NCBI GenBank assembly: GCA_949752745.1
Contig: OX457029.1
Location: 14,133,551-14,197,550 of the forward strand
DNA length: 64,000 bases
Origin: Protula sp. h YS-2021
Taxonomy: Eukaryota; Annelida; Polychaeta; Sabellida; Serpulidae
Direction: 5' to 3'
The notes under the pieces are model-generated. The model was not told the origin of the DNA. It searched no databases and was given only the letters and a program-made list of their open reading frames with translations. Below are positions 21,451 through 34,820 of this stretch, in pieces (position 1 is the first letter of the stretch; every line of letters starts with the position of its first letter). The position numbers were made by a program, and so were the translations under genes.

Positions 21451-21926
21451 CTAGAACCTCACTTCGCTAGCGAAATGTTAAAGACTTGACAAAATTTAAA
21501 ACGCAAAAAATACTTCCTTCACTGGGTTATTTCTTGAATAATATATTGCAAACAACACAGCTTGAATACGTCTTATAAGCCCAGTAGTGTTTGGTTTTTG
21601 CTGACTTAAGGTTTTATTGAATGAGTAGGCATACGCCGTGTTATGTATTTACGCAGTGAGAGCTCGCATTTACTTGCAAAAATACAATCTTTTCACATGG
21701 CGTTTTAACAAAGAAAACGAAATCGATGACGAAAATAAAAAGTGACATGCACAAGTTCAGATCAAGCTCTTCATAAGTCCAAAGTTTCATGGTCCTAGGG
21801 CCCATAGGGTCAGAGAAGAAGAAGACAAAAATCGGAAAAACTGTCAAGAAGAAAAAAAGGGCGAACGGCTGCTCGCACAAATTCATATAACCCTTGGAAG
21901 CCAAAGGTTTTTCAAGTGTTAAATAT
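21451..21926 (-). mobile_element. Helentron/HINE-like element, family 1, copy B
   Basis: Reverse orientation. It starts CTAGAACCTCACTTCGCTAG, then CGAAATGTTAAAGACTTGAC, and ends TTTTTCAAGTGTTAAAT. It is collinear with copies A, C and D and more diverged at the left inverted repeat. Confidence 0.7.
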
Positions 21927-21984
21927 TCTAGCTTATTAAGGTACAGAGATATATCATTTTCATATCGCCGTGTCGCTTCAACAT

Positions 21985-23135
21985 TGCTAGTCCTAGATGA
22001 CTCTTGTGGTCTTCCTATGAGAGCAAGAGTCATAGTTCCTATAATAGGAAATGTCACTGATGTCAATTTTCAAATCTCGAGCCACGACTTGCAACTGTGG
22101 ATTCACAGTTGTTGTGGGCGATAATGAGGGATTCGATATCCTGATCTCAAGAAAACACACATTTTTCTCAGTAAAAAAATTGTTATCTGACCATAAAACT
22201 TGTGCGCCATAATTTATAATTGGGCCATTTATGTTATGCACCCTTTCTAAAACAACGACGTTGGTCCCAGTCGTGCGCCGAGATTTGAAAATTGACATCA
22301 ATGACATTTTCTATTATAAGCCAAATCACACTTTCGGTGTTTCGAATAAAATGCGCAAGAATTTTGAATTTCGGCTGCGTGGGAACCGGGTAAAGAAATG
22401 AAAGAAATGATAGAAAAATATGGAAGAAATATCGCAAAAACAGCTCATACTCGGAACATAAAAGAAAATGAAACTTGAAACCATTTGTTACAACTTTTAA
22501 TAAGTTTTTAAAATATCAAACGGGTTGTTAAAAACCCGATTGCTCTTTGGTGCAAGAGAAATTTGACATTTAGGCGAAATCTCTCTATCATTTCTTTCAT
22601 TTTTTACCCGGTTATTTTATTCGAAACGCAGGAATTTTTGCGCATTTTTATTGGGAACGCCCAATGTGTGATTTGGCTTATAGGAACTATGACTCTTGCT
22701 GTCATAGGAAGACCGCGAGAGTCATCTACGACTAGCCAGTTCGAGTCTCGGTGTTCTTGAACGTGCGCTGAAAGATCCAGGGCCTCGAAAATTGAGATCA
22801 ATATCCATTTCTATTGCAGGAACTGTGATCCTTTCTGTCCTAGGAAGATAGAAAGGGTCCGCTGGGACTACAACATTGCGAATACTGAGGTTCGGCGTAG
22901 CTGGTAAAGAGATATGCCAAGGAAAAATAATGAATGGCTGACTTGGAGCGAGGGCTCGATCTAGAAGTTTCATGGAGCTACGTAGCTTTCCTCTAAAAGC
23001 ACCGCAACTGGCCCCAGCCGTGCACCGAGAGTAGCAAAATTGACATCAATGGCATTTTCTACTATAGGAATTGGATTCTTGCGGTCATAGCAAGACCGCA
23101 AATTTCTGACCTAGGAAGACAGAACGGGTCCACTG
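21985..23135. mobile_element. Rearranged MULE-like foldback element fragments
   Basis: Contains pieces of the element complete at 23220 and 40805 in altered order and orientation: hairpins at 21997-22033, 22689-22725 and 22827-22859, an inverted internal segment at about 22100-22250, and further degenerate ends near 23060-23130. Probably nested or recombined copies. No protein. Confidence 0.6.
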
Positions 23136-23219
23136 GGACTAAATTAGCTCCGAGAAGCGGAGCGCTAAAAAGTGACAGAGAGATGTACGATGTTATACAA
23201 GTCAGAGCTCGGAGCTAGG

Positions 23220-23716
23220 TAGTCCTAGATGACTCTTGCTTCCCAGCAAGAGTCATAGTTCCTATAATATAACTTGTCATTGATCTCAATTTTTCAATCT
23301 CGGCGCACGACTGGGGCTAATGGCGTTATTTAAGAAAGGGTGCATCACATAAATAACCCAATTATAAATTACGGCGCACAATTTTTATGGTCAAATAACA
23401 ATTTTGTAATGAGAAAAATAGATGTTTTCTTCAGATCAGAATAAAGAATCTCCCATTATCGCCCACAACAACAATGAATCTGCAGTTGTAAAACCACTCT
23501 TTACTCCACTTTGGTAGTTTGGACGAGGTCGAAAATAGTGCGCCAGGATACTTCTTGGTGTGCTTTTTAAGAAAAGGCATGCCACTCCGAACCTCGGTGT
23601 CCTGGAACATGCGCCGAAAGATCTAGAGCCGCGAAAATTGAGATCAATGGTGATTTCTATTACAGGAACTGTGACCCTTTCTGACCTAGGAAGACAGAAA
23701 GGGTCCACTGGGACTA
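23220..23716. mobile_element. Foldback element with 9-bp target duplication (MULE-like), copy 1
   Basis: Ends TAGTCCTAGATGACTC and (reverse complement) TAGTCCCAGTGGACCC. The related inverted arms run more than 100 bp inward, each containing a hairpin (23229-23256; 23673-23705). The direct repeat GGAGCTAGG flanks the element exactly at 23211-23219 and 23717-23725, as expected of Mutator-like elements with 9-bp duplications. No transposase. Confidence 0.78.
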
Positions 23717-23725
23717 GGAGCTAGG

Positions 23726-25778
23726 ACTAAATTCGGAGCTGCGCATGAGAAAAACTATCTTTGGTCTACTCCTGGCAGTTGTCGCTCAATTCTATATAGA
23801 TATTTACATTTAATCAAACTCGGCAAAGTTACAGTAGCTAAAGATACATTTCTGATACGTACTGCTAAGATGAATCGTGACTTCCAGAGCAACACGTTGA
23901 ACACCATATCCAGATTGTTTACGTTTCTGGGGATTTCCCATTGACACGGAACTCATCTGTGATTGGACAACAAATGTTACTAAATATAGCTTTTTACACA
24001 ATTGTTGCTTTTCAATTTTGCATGGTCCACCTGTCCATATATCAACTTAAACCGGTGGGTGGCGTTAACAAACGACCGGCGTGGCGTGCAAACGAAAGTC
24101 CGTGCAAACAAAAGTCTATTCCCATTGATTTCAACGTTAAAGATATTTTCCCCCAGAGGGAGGTTTGTTTGCACGATATTACTCTAGATTAAGAATTTGG
24201 AAAATGGGAAAGGATTGAGTAAAGGGGGGAGAGCGGGCAAACCTATTATTATTTTTTTTATACTGATATTGACAAAAGAGCTGAATAACATTGAGACATA
24301 TCACCCGCAATACGGGCAGGGATTTTTCACTGTTGCCAACCGCTTGTTTTTAAGTTTCTTAATATACCTTTGGGTTTATCTCCAACATCAAAGATTCACA
24401 ACAGTAAATGGCTCTGTTAATCATCTACATTTATCTAGTTCATATTACTCATGAATCCATTAATCTCAATTTTTAATTTAAAGCGATTAGTCACTGAATA
24501 ATCCTTACTTCTCCGTCATCAAGTCATGGACTTAAATAAAAATATGACAATCAGAAAATTCAAGAGCGATTCCATCAGGAAGGCAAAGAGGTCCGAGTTG
24601 GAGTGGGGGAAGGGGGGAAGGTTATGATTTATTTGATTGGTTGTAGCAGCTACGTAAAATTTAAAGAAGTCCTCAAACTAATAGAAAAAGTTGTAAATAA
24701 TGGTCTTTAAAAGAGTGTTTTTCAAAAAAATCATGTGTGAACACATTTAATAAGCTACACATATTCGTATTCGATATTCGGAAAGACTATTGTGACTATT
24801 GTGAATAAACAAGCGCCATGGAAAATTACAAATATCAACAAGACCGACGGGGCATGATAATAATAGGATTAGGGTACGATTATTCCAACATGACCTTTTC
24901 CTGCATGTCTCCGTAGCGTGCAAACAAACGTGGAGGTTTGTTTGCACGAAGACTTTTGCCTGGATCAAGCAACGGCCTCGAGCAATCCATGCGTCCTTGA
25001 CCTCTCGAACGTATCCACATAATTTGTGCTTTGTATCTTTTCGGCTCCAGCTGAACAGTAAATACAAAAGTTAATGTATAGATTTTACGTAATGTTTATG
25101 TATTGTATTATCACCGAACAAGGACAATAACTGTTAGTCCCGACTGAGCTTAGTGCAACCACCTCTCCTACCCAGACTCTGTGCATGATTAGTCATCTGG
25201 AACTACATACCCGTGCTTTCGTGTTTCGGTTTTGGAAAGGAGCTATCCTTTTCTAAACGCTCAGTTTGCATTTAAAGCCTTATTGAAAGAGAAACTTCAA
25301 TAATTTATGTTCTGGGAGACTTATGATATTTTGATGAAGACTGTTTTAAAATGTAGGTTTTGACAAAATTATTCAGATTTAGATTTTGTCATATTTTCAT
25401 ATCGCTGTAACACTTTAACATCCATTCCTCCGTAGGCAGCTTGTAAGTGCCCGCATTTAATGGCTATTATAATAAATTCTTTTCTTTTCGAATTTGCATG
25501 TATTTACGAGAATGAAAAGTGACCCTTTCCATCAGGGTTACAACATGCATCAAACAGACTGGGTGTAGCATCCAGTTAACAACGGTTACATTAAATACGG
25601 CTTATAGGGTCTCCAACTTAGCAGTAAACTAAACCAAATTTACATTTCATTTTCTTTATGACATCGTACGACCGAAAGAGAAGTAAGTACAGTGGCTTGT
25701 CTAAATCATGATGAACAGCAACTAGAAGGAATAGGGCATCTTATAATTAGTGGCCACACTAATTACGGCGTACGCGTT
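23726..25778. other. No gene seen; two related inverted-repeat segments
   Basis: The motif GTGCAAACAAA and its complement TTTGTTTGCAC appear at 24090-24178 as a spaced inverted pair and at 24917-24948 as a tight hairpin. Otherwise unremarkable. Confidence 0.5.
24917..24948. repeat. Perfect 13-bp hairpin
   Basis: CGTGCAAACAAAC, loop GTGGAG, GTTTGTTTGCACG. It is related to the spaced inverted pair at 24096-24178. Confidence 0.8.
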
Positions 25779-28020
25779 GTTAGGCAGCCGACGTCGTCCA
25801 GGTGGTATTATCACATCAGTATAGGGGCATCCGCCGTCTGTATGTACGTGTGTACGTATGTACACATGAAACCTCTTACTTAAAATGCTTCTTCTACCTA
25901 ATTTTTGATCGGATTGCTTTAAAATTTTGTACGAACGTTCTCTATGTAGGCCTCTCAACAAAAAAACTATTTTCTTGCAATCTGCCAAAAATGGCCAAAT
26001 CGGAATCATTTAAAATTTTCCTTGCTAAAAATGTTTCTTCTCCGACAATTTTGATCGAATTTTCTTCAAATATGCATAAATGTTTGAGATCAAGGATTCC
26101 CTTGAAAAATTATTTTTTTGTGCGATTTGCCAAAATTGACCAAATGGGGGCATTTATAATATTTTTGTGGCCAAATTTCAAAAGGCTTCTTCTCCCACGG
26201 TTTTGATCGGATTACCTACAGTTTTGTATAGATATCCATCAGGTTTTCCCCTCTTGAAAAATTACTTTTTTATTGATCTAAAAGAAAAGTGGCTAAATGA
26301 GGGGTATTTTGAACTTTTCATCGCCAATTTTCAAAATGCTTTTATTAACACATCTTTTAGGTCGCATTAATATCAAATTTGGCAAAAGTGTTTACTGGAT
26401 GGCCTCAGATAAAAACTTCTAGACAATCATGAAAACTTTGCCACATTGGAGGCATAATTTAATTTTTGGTTGCCAATTTTCCAACGGTTTTTTCTACAAT
26501 TTCTTTCGGATTGCCTTCAAATTTTGCATAAATATTCGCTAGACGGTCCCTTTTTGAAAAGTTGCTTTTTTGGCGATCAGCAAAAATGGCTAGATGGAAG
26601 GCATTAAAAAAATTAGCAGCCAATTTTTAAAATGGTTCTTCTTCCATACTTTGTATGGAATTTCTTTCCAATTTTGAAGAATTGTTTCCCAGATGATATT
26701 CTCCTGAAAATTTTTTTTGTTGTCGATCCTTTCAAAATGGGCTAAATGGGGAGGGATATTCTAAATGTTTTTGATTGCTAAATTTCCAAAGACGTAATTT
26801 AGTTACAAATGCCAAGGCAAAGATTTTTATACGGACTACTCCACTTTTAGCTTAAGTAGAATCATGTGAAATGATTGATTTTTTTATCTTAAAACAAGAT
26901 TGTCCAGGGACATTTCAAGTAGCTGAGATCTGGTGAATCAGACAAGTGGGAAAGGCTTATAGAATTACTAAAAAGTAGAGTAGCATTTCGAAAACGGGCT
27001 AGTGAAAAATGTTCAAAGACCGGCATTTGTCGCACCTCTGGCGGATCACCCATCAAAACACGCCTAATATTTGAAGTATTCTGACTTAAACTACTTGCAA
27101 AAGAACAGCTGTTTTGAAAAAATTGATCGTTACTTTCAAACGGAAGAATGATGTCAGTTTTCTGGGTGTGCACCAAACGTTTAAAGATCACTCGAAGAGC
27201 ATTTTCTAAAACTTAGAATAAATTATATGGAACTGCAGGAGCAAAAGTATTTTCTAAGAGTTAGGAACTGTTGAAAGGAATCCGATCAAAACCACTGGAG
27301 AAGAAGTATTTTAAGTAAATGTTTACATACGTGCATACATAAATACAGACGATTAACGCCCCGCTTCCATTGATATTAAAGACAAACCAGCGAAAGTCGC
27401 AGCTTAAAAAGCATTAGATATAAAACCATTTTACTGTCACAGCTTGTAGCTTTACCACCTTAAAACATTAACTAGAATGGATAAGACATAAATGAGCATA
27501 TTAAACGCGCGCTGGGCTACCACCGGAGAGCGCCTATTCGTTGCATAAGTAATCGTCATGCAAGTACTTTTTGGGAGTCGAAATAACAATTGAAAAGAGG
27601 GATGAGTGTTGAAATGTAATAAACCTATTTAACTGCTTGTCTTCATGCTTTACCATTAGTTTGATCGAAGTAACAAATGTAACAAATGCGTTAGGAGCAG
27701 TAACATTTTAAAAGAGATTCAAAGTAATTTAAGTTATGTGTAATTTTCGCTCGGTTTTGCCGGACTACAGTATTGTTGCAGCTACTTCGGACACATAGAG
27801 AGTAATCAAACCACAATGTGAAGGTTCATTATGACTAACCAAATTGGTATCCCTACCAAAAAATCGGTGCTGTCACTACCGAACAAATAAATCGGAGCAA
27901 AAATGTAGAAGGAATAGCAATTTTGAAGACTTGTTTGCATACACAAACACACATAACGGACGACAGGTACCACACAAGTGACGTTTATAAGCCTCTGACA
28001 AAAGTCGGCTTGGCTAAAAT
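25779..28020. mobile_element. Repeat element with hairpin-like ends and a ~148-bp internal tandem array
   Basis: Left end TTAGGCAGCCGACGTCGTCC; right end GACAAAAGTCGGCTTGGCTA. About six diverged units (25900-26830) share TTTTGATCGGATTGC, AAATTACTTTTTTG and CGATCTGCCAAAAATGGC. A homologous left end lies at 48287 and a homologous right end near 54100. No coding capacity. Confidence 0.55.
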
Positions 28021-30100
28021 CTGCACGAGGGACAGAGGATAGAACTGGTTACAGTGGATCATAATTGGTTACAACAAAATATTACATTTAGACATCACTG
28101 AAGGTCCCAGCGGGGCCACTTGATATGCTTTACTAACAAAAACGTAGAGTACGGGGGTAATTCTGAGGTCAGACGCGATCCGAGCGGTTTTTTCGGAACT
28201 TTACTCCGCGTTTGGTTAAAATAATGAGTATTATTTCAAAATTAGCACTCCGTGTTTAGAGGTCCTTTAAAAAGCCTTGGGCAATCCTTTCGACTAAAAG
28301 TTTTTTTTAGTGAAGATATCCTTTTTTATTTCACCAATTTGGATCTACTGTAACCATTCTCCCGCTCCATCATCTCTGTAAATTTTCTCTGTCTGTCGTT
28401 AAGTTCGTATTCCTTGAGTTGCAACACTTTTCTGCCCATATTCTGGAACCGTTATCACAACCTACCCAGTATAAAAGCCACTCTAAAGTGGCTGTTGGAG
28501 CCAATTTAGTCTCAGCTAATTTCGGAGTTACATCGATTTAATGTAAAAAATCCAAATTACTTTTGCAAGGTACATGTAATTTGTATGCTGGAAATTAAGT
28601 ATACCGTTTTTTACCAAAATCAAACACAAGCACGTAAAGAACGTGTAGTGTTCGCACTCAAATATCAAGTGAGCGAAGGATAACCTGAAAGCAATGCAAA
28701 ACTATTCGTTCTGTTGCACGGCAATGTCAAAGAGCCTGAGTCGTAAAAATACGTTACAGTGGCCAGATCAGTGAGAGAAACATTTATCAAAGGCACTTTC
28801 ATACGTAGTAATGGCAAAAATATATACGTGTGTGAAAGGCCAGATACGTTTTCAAAGCACATGCGTTGCGCCTAAAAACTTTTCTTCATTTGTTATTTTA
28901 TGTCTTTAACGTTTATCAATGTTTCACTGTAATTGTCTTAAAATTTAGATAACGGTGGACAGACTTAGGGTGGGAGCACCTGCTGTTTTCTTCCTTTCAT
29001 TATTTGTTCCCGTTTCTATATGTATTGTGCATTTATTCATTCATGTTACAAATAAAAACCCTTCTCATGCAAAAAATAGTATACAAATACAAGATTGTAC
29101 ATTAGGTAGGTATGTGGTTGGTCTGTTATCGATATCTTACCCAATAGCATGTTGGAACCATTATCTGCAAATCTATGAATCCAGTCTCACTAGAGGAATT
29201 TAAATTTAATACATCATTATTTGGAATCATTCAGTTGTCTGTTATTTACTTACTTTACTTATTTCTTTCTTTGCCTGTCATTTTCATGATTTTCTTCTAC
29301 ACTAAATTACGATTAAAAAAGGATTATAATTTCGAAAATATCTGCTTGTAGACCATGAAGCCATCACTATGGGTTATCTAATGTCTTAAACATCGGTTGT
29401 CCATAATAGAAATTTTGCGGGTTATTATCGCAATGTAAATTAAACGGGTTCCCTGTTACTATGTTTCGATGCGTTGTAAACCAACAGGCCAGTCAGTGTC
29501 GGTGCAACCATACCCAATTCATAGCGGTCCGATAAGTAGAATTTTCTTCTCTTTCTCTACCTTTATCGATTATTACGGATCACATTCAAGGCAAATTATA
29601 TACTTTGGGGATATTATTTTTGTTTGATAGTATCCGTACGTATACTGTAAGTTTAATCTTAATTGGTTTTTTGGATTACGGTTTTCTGATTTTGTTGATT
29701 CCTACTCGTGATAGTTCTGGGTTTTGTCTAACCGGCTTTCGCTTGGTAAATGCTTTTCGGCCATCAAGAGCCTTATTGTGGACTACAGGTTATTTACATT
29801 GAAGTACGTTTTGAGTGATTTCCTCAAAAAATCTGTCTGGGGTTTCCTCCGTGGTCAGCACACAGTTTGCGTCGAGTCGGCTCTGCAAAACATGAGAGTT
29901 TCACCCTTCAGCCACCTGCCTCCCTTCTGCCAGCTACAGGGCATTGTAGAGTCATTGGGTACGCAGTTAAATCTATGGTGGTTAGCTCTCATCCTCGATA
30001 CTGCGGCAACTTTCATTGTAAAGTTGCAACCACTTTATCTCTGTCTGTGAGTCTTGCAAGCATAGGCGTGTTGTGACGACTTGACGCAGTGTCAAGTAGT
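28021..30100. other. No gene seen
   Basis: AT-rich sequence without recognised genes or strong repeats. Confidence 0.5.
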
Positions 30101-30870
30101 GGAGTCGCTGACTTCTGCCTTTGGTACGGCGAGTGAGTCGTAGACGTGGTTGTCACAACGACGGCGTGTATGTAGTGGGTGCACCGTCTCGGCTCTGTGC
30201 CGAGTTGCTGCATCACAAACAAGATGTAAGCATCGGCCAAGTGTCAGGGTACGAGGCTCCTAGCTTTACCACGGTAGGGGCTTATGTATCATTTGTCGGT
30301 AGGGGTTTGTGTATCATTCTGGTTGTGTCGTCGAGACATGTACGATCACGTGGTCGAGTTTGTGTCGATGTAGTGACAGCAGCGACCTGTCGTACTGGAG
30401 TGTGGGTTGCTTATACGTTGCTGTACTGGGGCAGTACCACACTGCTCACGATCGCCTCGGCGGTAGCTATTGCAATGACTGTTTGCCACGACACGTAAAT
30501 CTGATGAGTGTTTGTGTTACGTTTCGCTGTTGTCCCATGTTGTGCATGCGATGGGTCGCTTTTATCACGACCCGTGGTAGTGACGGGTCGATCATGTGAC
30601 GGGTCGCAGCTATCACGTGTCGTGTATACAAATGGTCGTCATTGTCACGACCCGTGGAAGTATGGGTCCATCATGTGACGGGTCGTGTATGCAACGGGTT
30701 TTCACTGTCGCGCCCCTCGGCAGTGAAGGGTCGTGCACGTTATTGATCGCAAATGATGTGTCCTGATTGTGGCGACTCGCCATGGTGCGTCCATGTGACG
30801 GATCGTAAGAAGTGACTCGACCTGCTGAAATAGGGTTCATATTGCCATCGCTGTTCACCAAACTTTAAAA
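30100..30870. repeat. CpG-rich block with ACGGGTCG / CGACCCGT repeats
   Basis: From about 30530 to 30830 the motifs CACGACCCGTGG and ATGTGACGGGTCG recur in both orientations at roughly 110-bp intervals, with degenerate copies from 30130. CpG frequency is visibly higher than in the flanks. Open frames here have no recognisable protein. Confidence 0.65.
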
Positions 30871-31559
30871 GATTCCGAGTCTGAACGTATGCAACATTTA
30901 TCTTCGCTAGAGATTCGCGATAAGTCTGAATCTCTAGTCCAATACCTTACATTACGATGAGGAGCTTAAGGTACTTTGTGGACTCGCTTCTAAATCGGGG
31001 ACGATGATTTCACCTTCGTCGTGACTTAACACCACTCCTATAGCCAATTTCACCACGGAACCATGCTATCCCAAGTCAGCGCAACCACCTGCTTTCCCGT
31101 TTATGACCCCTATACAATCTTTATCGTCGGAACAGCAACAATCAAAAGAGGAGTCAGTGTTGGGTTTGTCCTCGTCGTCACCTGTAGAGTACTCTCGCCT
31201 GGAGAAAACGAACAATGAGAGGTGAGCGAGCCTGAGCTTGTCTCTCGCACTTTGCATATGGAACAAACATTATCTGGTTCATCTGCTTCAAAAGTCATGC
31301 GCCGCCACTGTCGTCTGCCGCACCGGTGACAGCGCTGTCTCAGTCTTCACCACGCGTTATGGCGCCGGAGAACTACAGGCGTACACCCTTCCCGCCCGGC
31401 ATAGACAACGCATAATATGAGTGTGAAGATTATTTGGCTGCTGAGTTCACATCTACCAGCTTCCCTTTTAGAGAAATTGCTAAATTTAATGCGGACAATT
31501 CGTTGGCTTCCGATGCCACCGCAAGTGAGCAGGTCCTGATTAGTTTCTGCTTCCAAATC
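30871..31559. other. No gene seen
   Basis: Nothing recognised between the CpG block and the gag-like stretch. Confidence 0.45.
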
Positions 31560-32280
31560 TCAATCCAATAGCCACCGACGGAAGATTTTGTGTGTTAATC
31601 TGCTGTACCGTGCGTAGTGGATGTTTGTTGAGCCAGAGTCGAATTCACTGTTTGATCGCGTTTTTGATTCGTTTATGGCAGTATCATCCGATATACTTAA
31701 ACTGAATGTTGACCTTCTAGCGTCTTTGGCGGTACTGCAGCGTGACCAAGCGTTGCCACATTGAAACATTAGTAAAAAAGACGCTGGGAAACTTCGATTT
31801 GCGCCAATAGATGGCCAGTCAGAACTTATCCGCTCGACTTGTTGCAGGGGGCATGCGAGGCAGCCAGGGTGAAGTCGCAAGACGCATTTATGAGTAGAGC
31901 TTTGGCAGGGAAGCAGGCCGAACAGCGACAGTTCGCTGTGCTTCCCACACCAGGAACCAATAAGCGACCAGACTTTTCAGCCACATTTACTGCTCAGGTC
32001 AAACAATTCAAAGTGAAAGCCGAGGTAGAGGTAGCAGCATTGGTTTCTCTCTTAGTCAATTCAGGTGTAAATGTGCCCGTAAGAGGAAGGCTAGGCAGTT
32101 TTGAGAAAACTTGACTCCCAAACAGGTAGATCGTTTGTTGCGCCGGGATGCCCCTTACCGTTGCAAGAGACAAGTCGGGTCACTAAATCCCCCTCCTTCT
32201 GGCCAAGCGTCCCAGTCCTCCTTTAGTCATGTCGTACAGGCACCAGCTAGACTAGCAGCTGGCGTTAGATGCGATGAATT
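31560..32280 (+). pseudogene. Decayed retroelement-like coding stretch (possibly gag-like)
   Basis: Successive plus-strand segments read as protein across stops and frame changes: SNSLFDRVFDSFMAVSSDIL, LASLAVLQRDQALPH then a stop, KLRFAPIDGQSELIR, then at 31839-32114 VKSQDAFMSRALAGKQAEQ, and PKQVDRLLRRDAPYRC. The order resembles ORF1 of DIRS-like retrotransposons in invertebrates, but I recognise no diagnostic domain. No reverse transcriptase follows. Confidence 0.3.
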
Positions 32281-33360
32281 ATGAAATCCTAGACAAAAAA
32301 GCCATAGAAAAGATGCCTGTGAGATGTTTCAGTCGATTTCCCCAAAGAATTTGAAAGCTGGTACCTAGTCATAGGCCATCACAGTGGGTCTTTCCGATGT
32401 ACAGCTTCACATACCAATGCACGATACTGTTCGCCGTTATCTATCCTTCCGAATATGGGCAAATTTATTGGTTTCTTGCCCTAGTATTCAGTTTGTTTGA
32501 TACCCGAAAGGCAATAAAAGTACTGAAAATGCTTTTCTAATAAGAGACTTTGCTGAATTGTCAATTTTTTTAAGTATGCAAAATTCATAGGGCAGCATTG
32601 AAAAAGTGCGATTAGAAATAATTATTAAGTTGGTACCAGACCGATATATTTAAAAAACTCAACAATTTAAACTGTTACTCACTGTTAGTAAAGGGTCTGG
32701 CATTGCAAGAGAAACGTAAAATATTCACACATTCCGAAGTTTAGAAGAGGAAAACAGGCTTAAAATTGGCTAGAACATGTTTAGACAGAATGGGTTAAAC
32801 AGAATTTAAAAATAAATACCGATAGCCTAAACAATTAACTATCTTCGATAATTCTACCCTTAAAAACTGATTAGAGGACAGAATCACATATGGTCTGTTA
32901 TTTTTTTCTATTGCCGTTTTGATCCCGAACTTCTCCCGGGGTTTCTGGGAGAACTAGTAGCTTTCATAAAACTCGACACCAGCAGCGGCAACAGAAAAAT
33001 GTCTGATGATATTAGCGGCTAATGCGGCTTCAACCCGTGTTCAAGTATCTAATGATTTATATATTAAGAGTTTGTTCCACGTTTCAATCCCCCAGTTCAT
33101 TGAATTCGTACGATTCGCTAAAGTGTTTCCGTATGATTCTTTTGTTCCTCCATAACCTTGACACGGGAACTGCTGTGAAGTGACTAGAGCTAGCACACGT
33201 TATGTGCAAAAATAGACATTAAAATGTTGCCATTGAAGCCTACAGTGAAAGCACAATGTAAATCATTGAAGTCATATTGATCGCCCAACTGTCCACAATG
33301 AGAGCTAGCATGTGTGTGCTGTTGACTGCAGCGTTTCAGTATATATACATGTTTGGCAGC
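32281..33360. other. No gene seen
   Basis: The segment 33075-33150 has a diverged partner at 34270-34350 sharing TTGAATTCGTACGATTCG-type sequence and TATGATTC, which indicates an old repeat. Confidence 0.45.
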
Positions 33361-33760
33361 GGTAGCCATGGTTACATGCTTGCTACATTGCCAATGGTGG
33401 CCATAGTCACATGCTTGCTACGTTGCCAAAGGTGGCCATGGTCACGTATTTGCTACGTTGCCAATGATCGCCATGATCACATACTTGCTATATTGCCAAT
33501 GGTGGCCATTGTCAATGCTTGCTATTTTGCCAATGGTGGCCATGGTCACATGCTTACTACGTTTCCAATGTTGGCCATGGTAACATGCTTGCTCTGTTGC
33601 CAATGATGGCCATGGTTACATGTTTGGTACGTTCCTAATGGTGGCCATCGCCACATGCTTGCTACTTTGCCTATTGTGGTCATGGTCACAGGCCTGCTAC
33701 GTTGGCCCTGGTGGCCATGGCCTCATGCTTGCTACGTTGTCAATAATGACTGTGCGGGCG
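33361..33760. repeat. 35-bp minisatellite, about 11 units
   Basis: Unit CATGCTTGCTACGTTGCC followed by AATGGTGGCCATGGTCA. Frames are open through several units by composition only. Confidence 0.92.
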
Positions 33761-34820
33761 TGTCTGCTACGTGGCAATGCTATTTAACGACGTGCTCATG
33801 GTGTGCATCAAAAGACATCGCGTTTAGGTTACTTGAGTGGCCTTACTAATCCGGTGCCGATTTTAGGGCGACGAGGCTGCTGCATTTACGGCAAAACATA
33901 ATCCAACCAAGAGACGTTAGGCCAACATGACAACAACGTATGCAACCAATCAATAATCTGCTATGTAGTTCTGTCATGAAATTCTAAGTCGTTGCTTTAC
34001 GTTGCGTTAGCATCCCATAAGAACGTTAAATGGGTTTCTTATGGGGAGCTGTAAATTGTGCCCAAACTACAGGAAATGACACTGGAGTAGAAATGCATGA
34101 GTATTAATTTATTGAGTTTTTGATTGGCAACGCAACGATTAGTTTTGACCACTTCAATCCTACTTTGCAAATGACATCAAATAAAACTAGCTTTCGATCA
34201 ATCAAAAACAATTAGCATTGTTCTCGAAAGTGCAACTATGTGATTTGTGTTTTATGTCTGTATTCCACCTTGATCTTCACACTGGGGGATTTCAATTCCT
34301 TAGTGTATTGAATTCATACGATTCGTTTAAATGTTTCCATATGATTCCTTGTCATGCCAGCTTCTCTGAGAAAGCTAGGCTAGGGAGACAAAATTTGGCA
34401 GAGGAATAATGTAGCATATCTAGTTGTTCCTTTTCATTCTTTTAGACACTCACTGACATTTTTAGATTACGCTATTTCACGTACACAGATCACATTTGGC
34501 TCACAGATAGAGGATAAAGAGACGTAATGACATCCGAAAAATATGTTGAAATATTTTGTCAAAATATTTTTACCTCGAATTGATTTCCAGAAAACTCTTT
34601 CTGCGTACGAATACAATATTTGGCAAAGATATAGGGGTTAATGAATACTCATGAAATCTACAATTTTTCTTTGACCTATAAGGTAAAAATCAAATTGAGA
34701 TTAGAATATTTTAAACCCTTACTTTTCACAAAAACTGGTTAGAAAATAGCTAAAAAAAAACAGCTCTCAAATGCTCATTTGAACACATATACGTCTTCAG
34801 TACAGAATAACCTCGCAATC
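33761..34820. other. No gene seen
   Basis: AT-rich sequence with the old repeat partner at 34270-34350. Confidence 0.45.

Noticed and set aside
30121..30498. 125-codon plus frame
   Set aside because: Lies in the CpG-rich repeat block with similar open frames in other phases; no recognisable protein.
33277..33606. 109-codon plus frame with repeated Met-Leu-Ala-Thr-Leu-Pro
   Set aside because: Product of the 35-bp minisatellite.
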